Assembly: GCA_947631055.1 (NCBI GenBank)
Contig: CANRJZ010000004.1
Coordinates: forward strand, 1 to 33,728
DNA length: 33,728 nucleotides
Reading direction: 5' to 3'
From: an uncultured Clostridia bacterium
GTDB taxonomy: Bacteria; Bacillota; Clostridia; Oscillospirales; Ruminococcaceae
Shown piece by piece: positions 24,661-32,770 of this stretch (position 1 is the stretch's first letter; every line of letters begins with the position of its first letter). The position numbers and the translations under genes were made by a program. The notes beneath the pieces are model-generated. The model saw only the letters and a program-made list of their open reading frames with translations, was not told where the DNA came from and did no database searches.

Positions 24661-25647
24661 TCAGCTGAGTGTGAGTACGGCAAGATCGCCGTTATTATTC
24701 TGTCCTGCATTTCTTACCGCGTAGATGACTTTGCTCATAAGCCTTTTGTCGGAGGCTCTTATCGCCGAATCAAATGCGCATATCGCTTTGGCGAATTTGT
24801 CGTCGTCTCCGTCCGGAACGTAGCAGGTTATCATTATTTTTATTGCGTTGTACAGTGAGCAGAAGAATACGAAGTGATCCCAGAAGCTGAATTCGGGATT
24901 TGCAAGCGGAAGGGAATAGGTCCATACATAGCTTATAACTACATTTTCGATGTATCTTGATTTTTCGCCGTTTATCAAGTCGCTGTACTGCTTCCTCATA
25001 AGCATATATTTTTTCATATCCGTCATTTTCAGCGTTTCCGGACCGGATACGCCGAGGTTTTTGTATATTGCCGCAAGGACTTCTTTGTATGACGGGTTCG
25101 CCTTGTTCAGTGATTTCAGGAGAGATATCCCGTCGGCAAGGGAGTATCCCGGATTGGGACGGACGGATCTGAAATATTCAAGAACAGGTTTATGATCGGC
25201 TAACGGAGAGGTAAAATCTTCAACGAATTTTGGTATAAGATTAGGCTGCCCGTTATCTATCATTCCCTGAACGTTCTTTACTGCGTAATTGAGGAGCAGC
25301 AGGCGTTTTTCAAAACTCATTTCTCTGTTCTGGAGCAGACCCATGAACAGCGTCCTCATCTGCCAATAATACTTGGCATTGGGGTATGCTTCAAGTATTT
25401 TGCGGCTTTGTTCCGTGAACTGTCCGCTTTGCTCGTCCGGAAGGTTGGACATATTATACGCAAGTATATTTTCTTCTTTCATCAAAGCCCTTACTACTTC
25501 TTCGTGACAAAGCTGCGGCGAATATTCAACAGCTGACGGTGAAACGATGACATCGCAGAATTCATTGGGCTGCATAGGCTTCATCTGTTCGATAAGTTCT
25601 TTTAAAAAAGCGGGCGAAACAACAGGAAATCCCATAATTGTGATCAT
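24661..25647 (-). CDS. Uncharacterised 328-aa protein
   Basis: I do not recognise the family. It is a soluble-looking, mainly helical protein without signal peptide. Its N-terminus (MITIMGFPVVSPAFLKELIE) is followed by a proline- and serine-containing stretch (VIVSPSAVEYSP). Several amphipathic helices follow, with two more hydrophobic stretches near VVISYVWTYSLPL and FFCSLYNAIKIMITCYV that could be buried helices. It lies upstream of the MetRS-like gene on the same strand, 142 bp apart. It has its own promoter (25759-25787). The Shine-Dalgarno GAAAGGAG (25675-25668) is 20 nt from the ATG, and 16 of those bases form a hairpin. Confidence 0.65.
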   Translation of the reverse strand: MITIMGFPVVSPAFLKELIEQMKPMQPNEFCDVIVSPSAVEYSPQLCHEEVVRALMKEENILAYNMSNLPDEQSGQFTEQSRKILEAYPNAKYYWQMRTLFMGLLQNREMSFEKRLLLLNYAVKNVQGMIDNGQPNLIPKFVEDFTSPLADHKPVLEYFRSVRPNPGYSLADGISLLKSLNKANPSYKEVLAAIYKNLGVSGPETLKMTDMKKYMLMRKQYSDLINGEKSRYIENVVISYVWTYSLPLANPEFSFWDHFVFFCSLYNAIKIMITCYVPDGDDDKFAKAICAFDSAIRASDKRLMSKVIYAVRNAGQNNNGDLAVLTLS

Positions 25648-25663
25648 ATCCGAAAAAACGGAT
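25648..25663 (-). promoter_or_regulatory. Hairpin between Shine-Dalgarno and start codon
   Basis: ATCCG (25663-25659 on the minus strand) pairs with CGGAT (25652-25648) around a T6 loop. It abuts the ATG and, when folded, brings GAAAGGAG from 20 nt to about 4 nt from the start. Confidence 0.5.
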
Positions 25664-25758
25664 AATTCTCCTTTCTTGTAATGCTGAGTAGATTTTATTT
25701 ACAGAAAAAAGGCACTCGTCTGCCATTTACTGTCATATATAAATAAATACCACATTTT

Positions 25759-25787
25759 ATTATACCACATATTTTTTTGAAATGCAA
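25759..25787 (-). promoter_or_regulatory. Sigma-A promoter of the 328-aa gene
   Basis: On the minus strand, TTGCAT (25787-25782) and TATAAT (25764-25759) have a 17-bp spacer. The leader is about 105 nt. Confidence 0.7.
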
Positions 25788-25861
25788 TAGTTATTTGATA
25801 AATCTGCTGAATTCGGACAATTTCAAATAATTATGAACGATATATTTATATATATAGCGCC

Positions 25862-25920
25862 TTGCGGAAACAATAAAAATAGGTTATAATAATTACAGGA
25901 TATCCGCAGTATAGCGGATA
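25862..25920 (+). promoter_or_regulatory. Sigma-A promoter and leader hairpin of the PPK2 gene
   Basis: TTGCGG (25862-25867) and TATAAT (25885-25890) have a 17-bp spacer. Just after the expected start, TATCCGC (25901-25907) pairs with GCGGATA (25914-25920). The rest of the 25648-25972 gap is AT-rich and holds the divergent promoter. Confidence 0.65.
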
Positions 25921-25972
25921 ATAGTCAACTTATTCCCATAATTTAGAAAAGTCAGTTGAAAGGAAGAAACAT

Positions 25973-27457
25973 ATGCTTGAAAATGCACTTTCGGACAAGG
26001 GAAAGTCAGCCGATTATAAGGGACTTACCGACGAACTTGAAAAGAGCCTTTCTGCTTTGCAGCAGAAAATAAGAGAAAAAAAGCTTCCTGTGATAATCCT
26101 TCTTGAAGGTTGGGGAGCTTCCGGAAAGGGAACTCTTATTGCCGATGTGATAAAAATGCTGGACCCCAGATTTTTTAAGGTATATTCCACAATGCCTGCT
26201 TCCGAAACGGAACGCCGCTATCCTATGATGAAAAGGTACTGGGAAAAAATACCCGAATACGGAGCTCTTTCCGTTCTGGACAGAAGCTGGTATCAGGAAC
26301 TTGCCATCGCAAAAATGGAAGAAGGCATCTCCGATGAGGAATATGCCGACAGAGTCGAGACTGTCAACACTTTTGAACGCCAGCTCACGGACGACGGATA
26401 CCTGATAATCAAATTCTTCCTGCATATATCAAGAAAAGAACAGAAAAAGCGTTTTCTCAAGCTCAAAGAGGATAACGCTACAAAATGGCGCGTTACCGAG
26501 CTGGATAAAAAACGTCATAAAAATTACGACGCCTACTATAAGCAGTTCGACGATATGCTCGAAAAAACCAATACCGCATATTGTCCTTGGAAGGTCATAG
26601 ATACTACTGACCGGCGCTTTACCCGTTTTCAGGTGTTCAATATACTCGTAAGTCAGATAACCAACGCTGTGAATACCGAGCGTACATATCCCGATGTAAC
26701 GAAAGACGATCTCAAAAAGTTCGATCTTCTTCCGCAGAAGAAGCTTTCTGACATAAAACTTGAAAATAAAACTCTCCAGCCGACCAAATACGATGACGAA
26801 CTTAAAAAAGCACGCAAGGAGCTTGCGAGACTTCACGGAAAGATATACAAGCACAAGATCCCTGTCATAATGGTTTTTGAAGGCTGGGACGCTGCCGGAA
26901 AGGGCGGCGCGATAAAGCGTATCTCATATGCTCTTGATCCGCGCGGATATGAAGCCGTTCCAGTAGCTGCGCCGGATAAAAAGGAGCTTGCTCATCATTA
27001 TTTGTGGCGGTTCTGGAACAAATTGCCCAAAACAGGACATATTACCATATTTGACCGCTCATGGTACGGCAGGGTAATGGTTGAACGGATAGAGGGATTT
27101 ACGCCGGAAGAACGGTGTAAAATGGCATACCGTGAGATAAACGAGTTTGAGGAAGAACTTGTCCGCGGCGGAGCATTGATACTTAAATTCTGGCTCCATA
27201 TCGACAAGGACGAACAGCTCAAAAGATTTAACGCCCGTGCGAACGATCCTCTGAAACAATGGAAGATAACCGATGAGGACTGGCGCAACCGCGAAAAATG
27301 GGATCAGTATGAGTCGGCGGTAAATGAAATGATCGCTAAAACTTCTACCAAGAATGCTCCGTGGAACATAATCGAAGCCAACGATAAGCTTTTTGCAAGA
27401 ATAAAGATAATGAACATTATAATAGATGTTCTTTCGGACCATATAAAAAATTCGTGA
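25973..27457 (+). CDS. pap: Two-domain PPK2 enzyme (polyphosphate:AMP phosphotransferase type)
   Basis: A 494-aa fusion of two PPK2 domains. The first (about 15-235) has the Walker A loop EGWGASGKG (K52) and LDRSWYQE. The second (about 275-490) has EGWDAAGKGG (K310), the lid block RFWNKLPKTGHITIFDRSWYGRV and VMVERIEGF. In characterised class II enzymes only the C-terminal domain is active and makes ADP from AMP and polyphosphate. The second domain here has the more complete Walker A/B motifs, which agrees. GAAAGGAAG lies before the ATG. sfsA follows after about 45 bp. Confidence 0.88.
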   Translation: MLENALSDKGKSADYKGLTDELEKSLSALQQKIREKKLPVIILLEGWGASGKGTLIADVIKMLDPRFFKVYSTMPASETERRYPMMKRYWEKIPEYGALSVLDRSWYQELAIAKMEEGISDEEYADRVETVNTFERQLTDDGYLIIKFFLHISRKEQKKRFLKLKEDNATKWRVTELDKKRHKNYDAYYKQFDDMLEKTNTAYCPWKVIDTTDRRFTRFQVFNILVSQITNAVNTERTYPDVTKDDLKKFDLLPQKKLSDIKLENKTLQPTKYDDELKKARKELARLHGKIYKHKIPVIMVFEGWDAAGKGGAIKRISYALDPRGYEAVPVAAPDKKELAHHYLWRFWNKLPKTGHITIFDRSWYGRVMVERIEGFTPEERCKMAYREINEFEEELVRGGALILKFWLHIDKDEQLKRFNARANDPLKQWKITDEDWRNREKWDQYESAVNEMIAKTSTKNAPWNIIEANDKLFARIKIMNIIIDVLSDHIKNS

Positions 27458-27502
27458 CGTCGGATCAGGTCCTGTATTCCGGTATATCATACGGGTGAGA
27501 TG

Positions 27503-28174
27503 ATGAAGTACAATAATATAACGGAAGGGAAATTCCTGTCGCGGCCGAACAGGTTCGTGGCATATGCGGAAGTAAACGGCATACCTGAGAAGTGCCATGT
27601 TAAAAACACCGGACGATGCAGGGAACTGCTCACGGAAGGCTGTACGGTATGGCTCGAAAGATCGGACAGCCCTTCCAGAAGCACAAGGTATGATCTTGTG
27701 GCGGTCAGAAAAGGCGAAAGAATAATAAATATGGACAGTTTTGCGCCTAATCTGGCTGCCGGTGAGTTCCTGCCGGAACTTTTCCCGGAAGGAAGCATAA
27801 GACCGGAATATACTTTCGGAAATTCCCGGTTCGATTTCTTTATAAGTTCGGGAGACGAAAAAATATTGCTTGAAGTCAAGGGAGTAACTCTCGAAAAGGA
27901 CGGAATAGCAATGTTTCCGGACGCTCCGACCGAGCGCGGCATAAAGCATCTTAACGGTCTTATCCAAGCCGTTTCGGAAGGATATAAGGCATACATACTT
28001 TTTGTTATACAAATGAACGGCGTAAAATATTTCACTCCGAATTATGAGACTCATTCCCTGTTCGGGGAAACCTTGAAGAAAGCCTCTGAAAGCGGAGTGA
28101 ATATTCTTGCGTATGACTGCATAGTTGCGCCGGACAGTATGGTAATAAACGAAAAAACGGAGATAAGACTATGA
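27503..28174 (+). CDS. sfsA: SfsA family DNA/RNA nuclease-like protein
   Basis: A 223-aa protein of the sugar-fermentation-stimulation family. It has an N-terminal OB-like part (FLSRPNRFVAYAEVNG, CHVKNTGRCRELLTEG) and a nuclease-like core (FDFF, LLEVKGVTLEKDGIAMFPDAPTERG, HLNGLIQA) with the D...E-x-K metal-site arrangement of PD-(D/E)xK nucleases. Its cellular role is poorly defined. ATGs occur at 27500 and 27503; GGGTGAG directly abuts the first, so the second is better placed. Its stop overlaps the next start as ATGA, so the two are translationally coupled. Confidence 0.9.
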   Translation: MKYNNITEGKFLSRPNRFVAYAEVNGIPEKCHVKNTGRCRELLTEGCTVWLERSDSPSRSTRYDLVAVRKGERIINMDSFAPNLAAGEFLPELFPEGSIRPEYTFGNSRFDFFISSGDEKILLEVKGVTLEKDGIAMFPDAPTERGIKHLNGLIQAVSEGYKAYILFVIQMNGVKYFTPNYETHSLFGETLKKASESGVNILAYDCIVAPDSMVINEKTEIRL

Positions 28175-28341
28175 ACTGCGAAAACTGCGTGTATTATGTT
28201 TACGATGAAGAATACGGATCATATTCCTGCCTTGTCGATCTTGATGAGGACGAAATGATGAGGTTTTTAAACGGAACAAATGACAGCTGTCCGTATTTCC
28301 GCCTTGACGACGAATACGGAGTTGTACGCAAACAGATGTGA
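28171..28341 (+). CDS. 56-aa four-cysteine acidic protein (DUF6472-like)
   Basis: A short protein with an MNCENCVYYVYDEEYGSYSC start. Cysteines 3, 6, 20 and 40 (C-x-x-C, C, C-P-Y-F) could hold one metal ion. The centre is strongly acidic (DLDEDEMMRF). I associate it with the small family DUF6472 of Firmicutes, whose function is not known. The start overlaps the sfsA stop (ATGA at 28171-28174), which is good evidence that it is translated. It ends 14 bp before the convergent metallopeptidase gene. Confidence 0.8.
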   Translation: MNCENCVYYVYDEEYGSYSCLVDLDEDEMMRFLNGTNDSCPYFRLDDEYGVVRKQM

Positions 28342-28355
28342 ATTCAGTCTTGCAT

Positions 28356-29099
28356 TCAGTATTTAAGTATTCTCCTGCATATTTTATGATCGGGCATTAT
28401 GTCTGTTAAAACGGCATAAAATTCGGCGCTGTGATCCGGAACGATGAAATGGGCATACTCGTGAACGAATACATAGGCGGCGCATATGTCGGGATAAAGT
28501 GCAAGGCGGCTGTTCATAACTATCTTTCCCTCGGTATAGTGACAGCTTCCCCATCGGGAGGTCATTCTGCGGATCTTTATTTCCGCAAGGGGAACGTCGT
28601 ATCCTTTTGCGCGGAACATGAGATATGTTTTTCTGTTCATTTCCGTAAAAGTTTTTTCGATCTGTGAATAATAGAAATTTTTCAGCAGCGTTCCCGTCCG
28701 TTCTTCTTCGGAAGCGTATACGGTGATATGCTTTTCATCAGCGGAAACACTTTCGTTTTTTCTTTCGGCGTAAGCCGTTTCAAGAACGAGATCCTGTCCC
28801 CACAAACGGAGCGTGCTGCCGCTGCGGTATATCTTGCCTGCTTCGGGAAGTTCCGGTGCGGCGGAACGTGAAGCGTATCTGTCAAGATTTTTAAAAATAA
28901 AATCTCTTTTTTCCAGAATAAAATCTTCTATGAATTTTATTGAAACGCGTGAAGGCGCGCTTATGCGGACAAGACCGTCCGGTCCTATCCGCAAATTCAC
29001 ATTTTTTACTTTTTTGCGGGTAAGGATATATGAAATATTTCTTTCGCCGCAGTGTACGATCCTTACATTATTATTATTATTATTCATTGAAAAATTCAT
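28356..29099 (-). CDS. YgjP-like (DUF45) zinc metallopeptidase
   Basis: A 247-aa protein of the M48-related YgjP/WLM group. The C-terminal domain has RRMTSRWGSC, YVFVHEYAH with zinc ligands H213 and H217 around E214, and DHSAEFYAVL supplying the third ligand region. The N-terminal part (SYILTRKKVKNVNLRI, VRISAPSRVS, FI-KRDFI) is the usual YgjP N-terminal fold. It is probably cytoplasmic. The start overlaps the end of the CDF gene (stop at 29080). ATGs at 29099 and 29087 are both possible; neither has a Shine-Dalgarno, so translational coupling is likely. Six consecutive AAT codons encode an Asn run near the N-terminus. Confidence 0.88.
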   Translation of the reverse strand: MNFSMNNNNNNVRIVHCGERNISYILTRKKVKNVNLRIGPDGLVRISAPSRVSIKFIEDFILEKRDFIFKNLDRYASRSAAPELPEAGKIYRSGSTLRLWGQDLVLETAYAERKNESVSADEKHITVYASEEERTGTLLKNFYYSQIEKTFTEMNRKTYLMFRAKGYDVPLAEIKIRRMTSRWGSCHYTEGKIVMNSRLALYPDICAAYVFVHEYAHFIVPDHSAEFYAVLTDIMPDHKICRRILKY

Positions 29100-30252
29100 C
29101 TGCCGTTATAACGGGATTATATCTTTTATCGAGTTTTCTGATCTCCGAATTTATTTTTTCGGTGATCTTTTTTATTTCTGACGGTGAATGAGTGCTTTTT
29201 ATTACAACATCGAATATTACGTTGATATGGTTTTCGCCGTCGGTTATGCGGAAATCATGTATATCGGCGTCCTGTTCTACGGAGCGGACGCATTGGAGAA
29301 CGGAATTTTTTATTTCGTTGACATATTCGTTATTGACCGAGACCGGATCCATATGAATGACGGTCTGTATGCCTGTGCCTGTCAGTATTTCCCGTTCCGC
29401 ATCGTCGATTATTTCGTGTATATGGATTATGTCCGAATCGTCCGGAACTTCGGCATGTACGGACGCAAAAACCCGTCCCGGTCCGTAATCATGTATCATC
29501 AGGTCGTGTATGCCGACGATCTCTTCTTTTGACATAAGGATATTTTTCAGGGAATCGGTGACTTCCTGAGAGGGCGGCTGTCCGAGAAGTATATCTATAG
29601 TCTCTTTTGCAAGATTAAGACCGCCGTACATAATATAAGCCGCAATTATTATTCCGGCAATGCCGTCTATGCTGAAAGGAAGAAATGTTCCTGCTATTGC
29701 CGAAATTATTACGGCGGAAGATGATATAACGTCGTTTATACTGTCGCGCGCTGTGGCTTTCATAACGGTAGAATTTATTTTTTTTGCTATGAAATTATAG
29801 CAGAAGAACATCCACAGCTTTACCGAAAGCGAGGCTACAAGGATAACGATCATTACAACATTAAAGTTAAGGGGTTCGGGGTGGATCATTTTATCCGCGC
29901 TGCTCCTGAGGAGTTCAAAGCCTACCAGCATTATCATAAACGACACTATCAGAGAAGATATATATTCTATTCTTCCGTGTCCGAAAGGGTGTTCCCTGTC
30001 GGGCAGGCGGGTAGACATTTTAGCGCCTATAATAGCGACAAAGCAGCTTCCCATATCGGAAAGATTGTTGAAAGCGTCCGAAGTGACCGCAATGCTGTTC
30101 ATAAGCGTTCCTATAATGAGTTTCAGCGCAAAGAGGAAAAGGTTGCAGGCTGCGCCGAGGATACCTCCCATTATGCAGTAATTGCGCCGCACTGTCTTAT
30201 CGGCAACATTATCGCTGTCCTTTATAAAGATTTTTGTCAGAGTTTTTATCAT
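29080..30252 (-). CDS. Cation diffusion facilitator (CDF) efflux transporter
   Basis: A 390-aa membrane protein with six transmembrane helices and a C-terminal cytoplasmic domain. TM2 has TSDAFNNLSD and TM5 has ARDSINDVISS; PDREHPFGHGRIEYI is the family signature between TM2 and TM3. The TM metal site reads N62/D66 and D170/D174 and has no His. Zinc transporters usually have His there, so manganese is a reasonable guess, though iron or other ions are possible. The C-terminal domain (about 290-390) contains HIHEIIDDAE and HMDP. AAAGGAA precedes the ATG at 30252. It is followed by the overlapping metallopeptidase gene. Confidence 0.9.
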   Translation of the reverse strand: MIKTLTKIFIKDSDNVADKTVRRNYCIMGGILGAACNLFLFALKLIIGTLMNSIAVTSDAFNNLSDMGSCFVAIIGAKMSTRLPDREHPFGHGRIEYISSLIVSFMIMLVGFELLRSSADKMIHPEPLNFNVVMIVILVASLSVKLWMFFCYNFIAKKINSTVMKATARDSINDVISSSAVIISAIAGTFLPFSIDGIAGIIIAAYIMYGGLNLAKETIDILLGQPPSQEVTDSLKNILMSKEEIVGIHDLMIHDYGPGRVFASVHAEVPDDSDIIHIHEIIDDAEREILTGTGIQTVIHMDPVSVNNEYVNEIKNSVLQCVRSVEQDADIHDFRITDGENHINVIFDVVIKSTHSPSEIKKITEKINSEIRKLDKRYNPVITADEFFNE

Positions 30253-30285
30253 AGAATTACTGTTCCTTTCAAGAATATAATGACA

Positions 30286-30314
30286 ATTATAGCACACTTT
30301 AAAAATAATTTCAA
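30286..30314 (-). promoter_or_regulatory. Sigma-A promoter of the CDF-metallopeptidase unit
   Basis: On the minus strand, TTGAAA (30314-30309) and TATAAT (30291-30286) have a 17-bp spacer. Confidence 0.7.
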
Positions 30315-30390
30315 TAGATTTACCGTAGTTTTGAGAGTCAAGAAAATTAAATGTTGGCTATTTCATAACAAAGAGTTGATTTTTAACATT

Positions 30391-30468
30391 TGCACGCATA
30401 TATCCTCTTATCAGATAGCACGGGTAATAATATTTTTTGGGACTATTTTATTATAGTGCGATAAATTG
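30391..30468 (+). repeat. 80-bp dispersed intergenic repeat, copy C
   Basis: Same strand as copies A and B. TGCACGC and CACGGGTAATAATATT match copy B, and GGACTATTTTATTATAGT is shared by all three. The right end diverges (GCGATAAATTGAA). It fills the middle of the 30253-30598 gap, upstream of the sigma-factor gene. No other gene or clear forward promoter is visible there. Confidence 0.75.
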
Positions 30469-30598
30469 AAAAATACTAAAGATCAACTTTTTTATTTTGA
30501 TATAACTTTCAATAAAAAACAAATTAATATGCAAGCAAAGCATTATAAAAATGTACTTAATATATGAAAGGTAAAATATTGAACAAGGGGGTTTATAA

Positions 30599-31147
30599 AT
30601 GGAAGATACAGATATTATGGAATTGTACTTTTCCCGTTCGGAAAATGCGATACCTGAAACCAAGATAAAATACGGGAATATGATCTCGGCGATCGCTATG
30701 CGTATCCTGAACGACCGTTCCGATGCGGAAGAATGTGAAAACGATACATATATGGGGATATGGAACGTTATCCCGCCGCAAAGGCCGTTCGATCTTAAAG
30801 CTTTTATCGCAAAGATTGCCCGCAATCTTGCCTTGAAAAAGTACCATTTTATAAACGCGGAAAAAAGAAAGCCGCAGGCGGCCGTTCCCCTTTCCGAACT
30901 GGAGGAATGTATTTCCGGAAACGACGGCAGGAATTTTTCCGACGGGGAATTGTCCGCGGCTATAAATGAGTTTCTTGGTTCGCTGAGCGAGGAAAACAGG
31001 AAAATTTTCCTGCTCAGATACTGGTATTTTCTTTCAATAAAGGAAATATGCAAAAGGCTCGGCGTAAGCAAGAGCAAGGCGGAATCCTCACTGTTCCGCA
31101 CAAGGAAAAAGCTGAAAAAGTTTCTCGCCGAAAGGGGACTTTATTAA
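30599..31147 (+). CDS. ECF-like RNA polymerase sigma factor
   Basis: A 182-aa sigma-70-family protein reduced to regions 2 and 4. Region 2 covers about 20-85 (NMISAIAMRILNDRSDAEEC, ENDTYMGIWNVIP, FIAKIARNLALKKY). Region 4 covers about 125-178 (SEENRKIFLLRYWYFLSIKE, ICKRLGVSKSKAESSLFRTR). It directs RNA polymerase to a small regulon. A strong AAGGGGG lies before the ATG. Its stop overlaps the next start (TAATG), so it is coupled to the membrane protein that follows, its likely anti-sigma factor. The signal is unknown. Confidence 0.87.
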   Translation: MEDTDIMELYFSRSENAIPETKIKYGNMISAIAMRILNDRSDAEECENDTYMGIWNVIPPQRPFDLKAFIAKIARNLALKKYHFINAEKRKPQAAVPLSELEECISGNDGRNFSDGELSAAINEFLGSLSEENRKIFLLRYWYFLSIKEICKRLGVSKSKAESSLFRTRKKLKKFLAERGLY

Positions 31148-32436
31148 TGAATATCAACGATATGGAAAGAATGATATCCCTTGCGGATGATAAGTATATC
31201 TCGGAGATGTTTTCGGATAACGTAAAAGTAAAAAAATCTCGTCCCGCACTGAAAATAGCGGTCTGCGCGGCAGTAACGGCAGCGGTCGTCATCGGGATCT
31301 TTGCAGCGGTAAATATCCCCAAAAGCGACAGTGTTCCGGAAATTATTTTCTGTCCGGCAATTACCGTTACCGAACAGACGGCAGCTCCTATAACGGAACA
31401 TCAGAAAAACGGGGAGAAAACGGAAAGCATTACGGAAATTTCCGAAGATCCCGACTGGCAGAAAGTGATAGAGGGTATCGAGTACACCGAAGAAGAAGCG
31501 GAGAAGTATTTCCCCAACAAAAACAAAGACGAAATTCACATATCGTTGGCGGAGGATCCTGAAAACTATAGATCGTACGATCTGCCGAATGAATATGTTA
31601 AGCAGATACTGCCGTTTTATATATCCGATCAGGAGACGGCAAGCGGATATGTTAATTTTGATCTTGAAAGCGATCTGTCCGTCGGACAATTTTCGGTCGG
31701 TGATAAAAAAAGATCTCTGAACCTTTACGTTGACAGCAGCGGCAGATGTTATAGCCATTTCCATCTTGAAAATTACATTTCTGCCGAAAGATACGGTGTA
31801 ACGGTATACGGCTTTGATTTTGCCGAAAACATAGAGGAAAATATTCCGCCTGCGCTTATAGCGTTCTGGGTATCGGACGGAGTCGGATATTCGATTTTGT
31901 TTAAGAACTACGATCCTGCCGATGCGCTGAAAGTTATGGATGCTCTTATCCTGAGCGGATCTTCCCTTGACGACGTTGACCTTGACCAAGCGGAAAGCAG
32001 CTTTGAGATCAGAAAAATATCCCTGTCTGAAGCAAATAATGTAGAATATTTTGCCGGACACGTTCCGCAGGCAGTATCAATTGCACATTACGGAACTTTG
32101 TATTTGTCAAACGACCGCATGGTAGACCTGCACAGGCAATACGACAAAGACGGCGTTCTTACGGAACAGGATATGGATCTTGTATATTTTTCCGAAAAAA
32201 ATTCACACTATCTTCGTATTTATTATGATACCGATCATTCGGGCGCGGAGGTCGATGATCATGCGGTAGTTTCGCCCGAAGATATGAGCCTTGAATTTAT
32301 TGAAGAAAATACTTTTGAAAATGTTCCGGGCATAGAAACACACGATTTTGTAATTGATTACGGCGATTTTATTATCGGCATCTACGGTGATTGTGGCAGT
32401 GAGACCCTTTGGGAGTTCCTTCAGACGATAATATAA
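31147..32436 (+). CDS. Membrane-anchored putative anti-sigma factor
   Basis: A 429-aa protein. It has a short cytoplasmic N-terminus (about 1-35, MNINDMERMISLADDKYISE), one transmembrane helix at about 38-57 (IAVCAAVTAAVVIGIFAAVN), and a large extracytoplasmic part. That part begins with a Thr/Glu-rich linker and continues with beta-rich sequence lacking a domain I recognise; it has few cysteines. The topology and the start overlapping the sigma-factor stop are typical of anti-sigma factors, with the outer part sensing a signal and the inner part holding the sigma factor. No zinc-binding anti-sigma motif is visible. A longer frame starting at 31048 lies within the sigma gene and is rejected. 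Confidence 0.72.
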   Translation: MNINDMERMISLADDKYISEMFSDNVKVKKSRPALKIAVCAAVTAAVVIGIFAAVNIPKSDSVPEIIFCPAITVTEQTAAPITEHQKNGEKTESITEISEDPDWQKVIEGIEYTEEEAEKYFPNKNKDEIHISLAEDPENYRSYDLPNEYVKQILPFYISDQETASGYVNFDLESDLSVGQFSVGDKKRSLNLYVDSSGRCYSHFHLENYISAERYGVTVYGFDFAENIEENIPPALIAFWVSDGVGYSILFKNYDPADALKVMDALILSGSSLDDVDLDQAESSFEIRKISLSEANNVEYFAGHVPQAVSIAHYGTLYLSNDRMVDLHRQYDKDGVLTEQDMDLVYFSEKNSHYLRIYYDTDHSGAEVDDHAVVSPEDMSLEFIEENTFENVPGIETHDFVIDYGDFIIGIYGDCGSETLWEFLQTII

Positions 32437-32446
32437 GAATATAAAT

Positions 32447-32490
32447 TCAGCGGCTGCCTTTTACGGACAGCCGCTGATGTTTTGTTTTAT
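32447..32490. terminator. Terminator between anti-sigma gene and rpsT
   Basis: TCAGCGGCTG (32447-32456) pairs with CAGCCGCTGA (32468-32477), followed on the plus strand by TGTTTTGTTTT. Confidence 0.75.
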
Positions 32491-32506
32491 CATCTTTGCA
32501 AACAGC

Positions 32507-32770
32507 TTACGCCTTTGCTGCATTGAGTTTCTTTGCGAGCTGGGATTTCTTTCTTGCCGCAGCATTCTTATGGATAATATTCTTTGCGGCTGCCTGATCG
32601 ACCTTTTTCATAGCCAGTCTGATAGCTGCCTCGGAATTTTCAGCCTTTTCTGCACAGGCGGCGTCGGCTGTCTTGAGAACTGTCTTGAGGTTGGACTTTA
32701 CCATTTTGTTCTGCATAGCCTTAGCTTTTATTACCTTTACTCTTTTTTTTGCTGATTTGATGTTTGGCAT
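32507..32770 (-). CDS. rpsT: 30S ribosomal protein S20
   Basis: An 87-aa, Lys/Ala-rich helical protein that binds 16S rRNA. It opens with MPNIKSAKKRVKV and contains NKMVKSNLKTVLK and HKNAAARKKSQLAKKLNA, as in S20. AAGGAG precedes the ATG. The gene is transcribed away from gpr, a common clostridial arrangement. An apparent leader of more than 200 nt precedes it. Confidence 0.97.
   Translation of the reverse strand: MPNIKSAKKRVKVIKAKAMQNKMVKSNLKTVLKTADAACAEKAENSEAAIRLAMKKVDQAAAKNIIHKNAAARKKSQLAKKLNAAKA

Noticed and set aside
27059-28054. 331-codon minus-strand frame
   Set aside because: Antisense to the PPK2 and sfsA genes and spans their junction.
31048-31146. Upstream extension of the anti-sigma gene
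   Set aside because: It lies inside the sigma-factor gene; the TAATG overlap at 31147 is the natural start.
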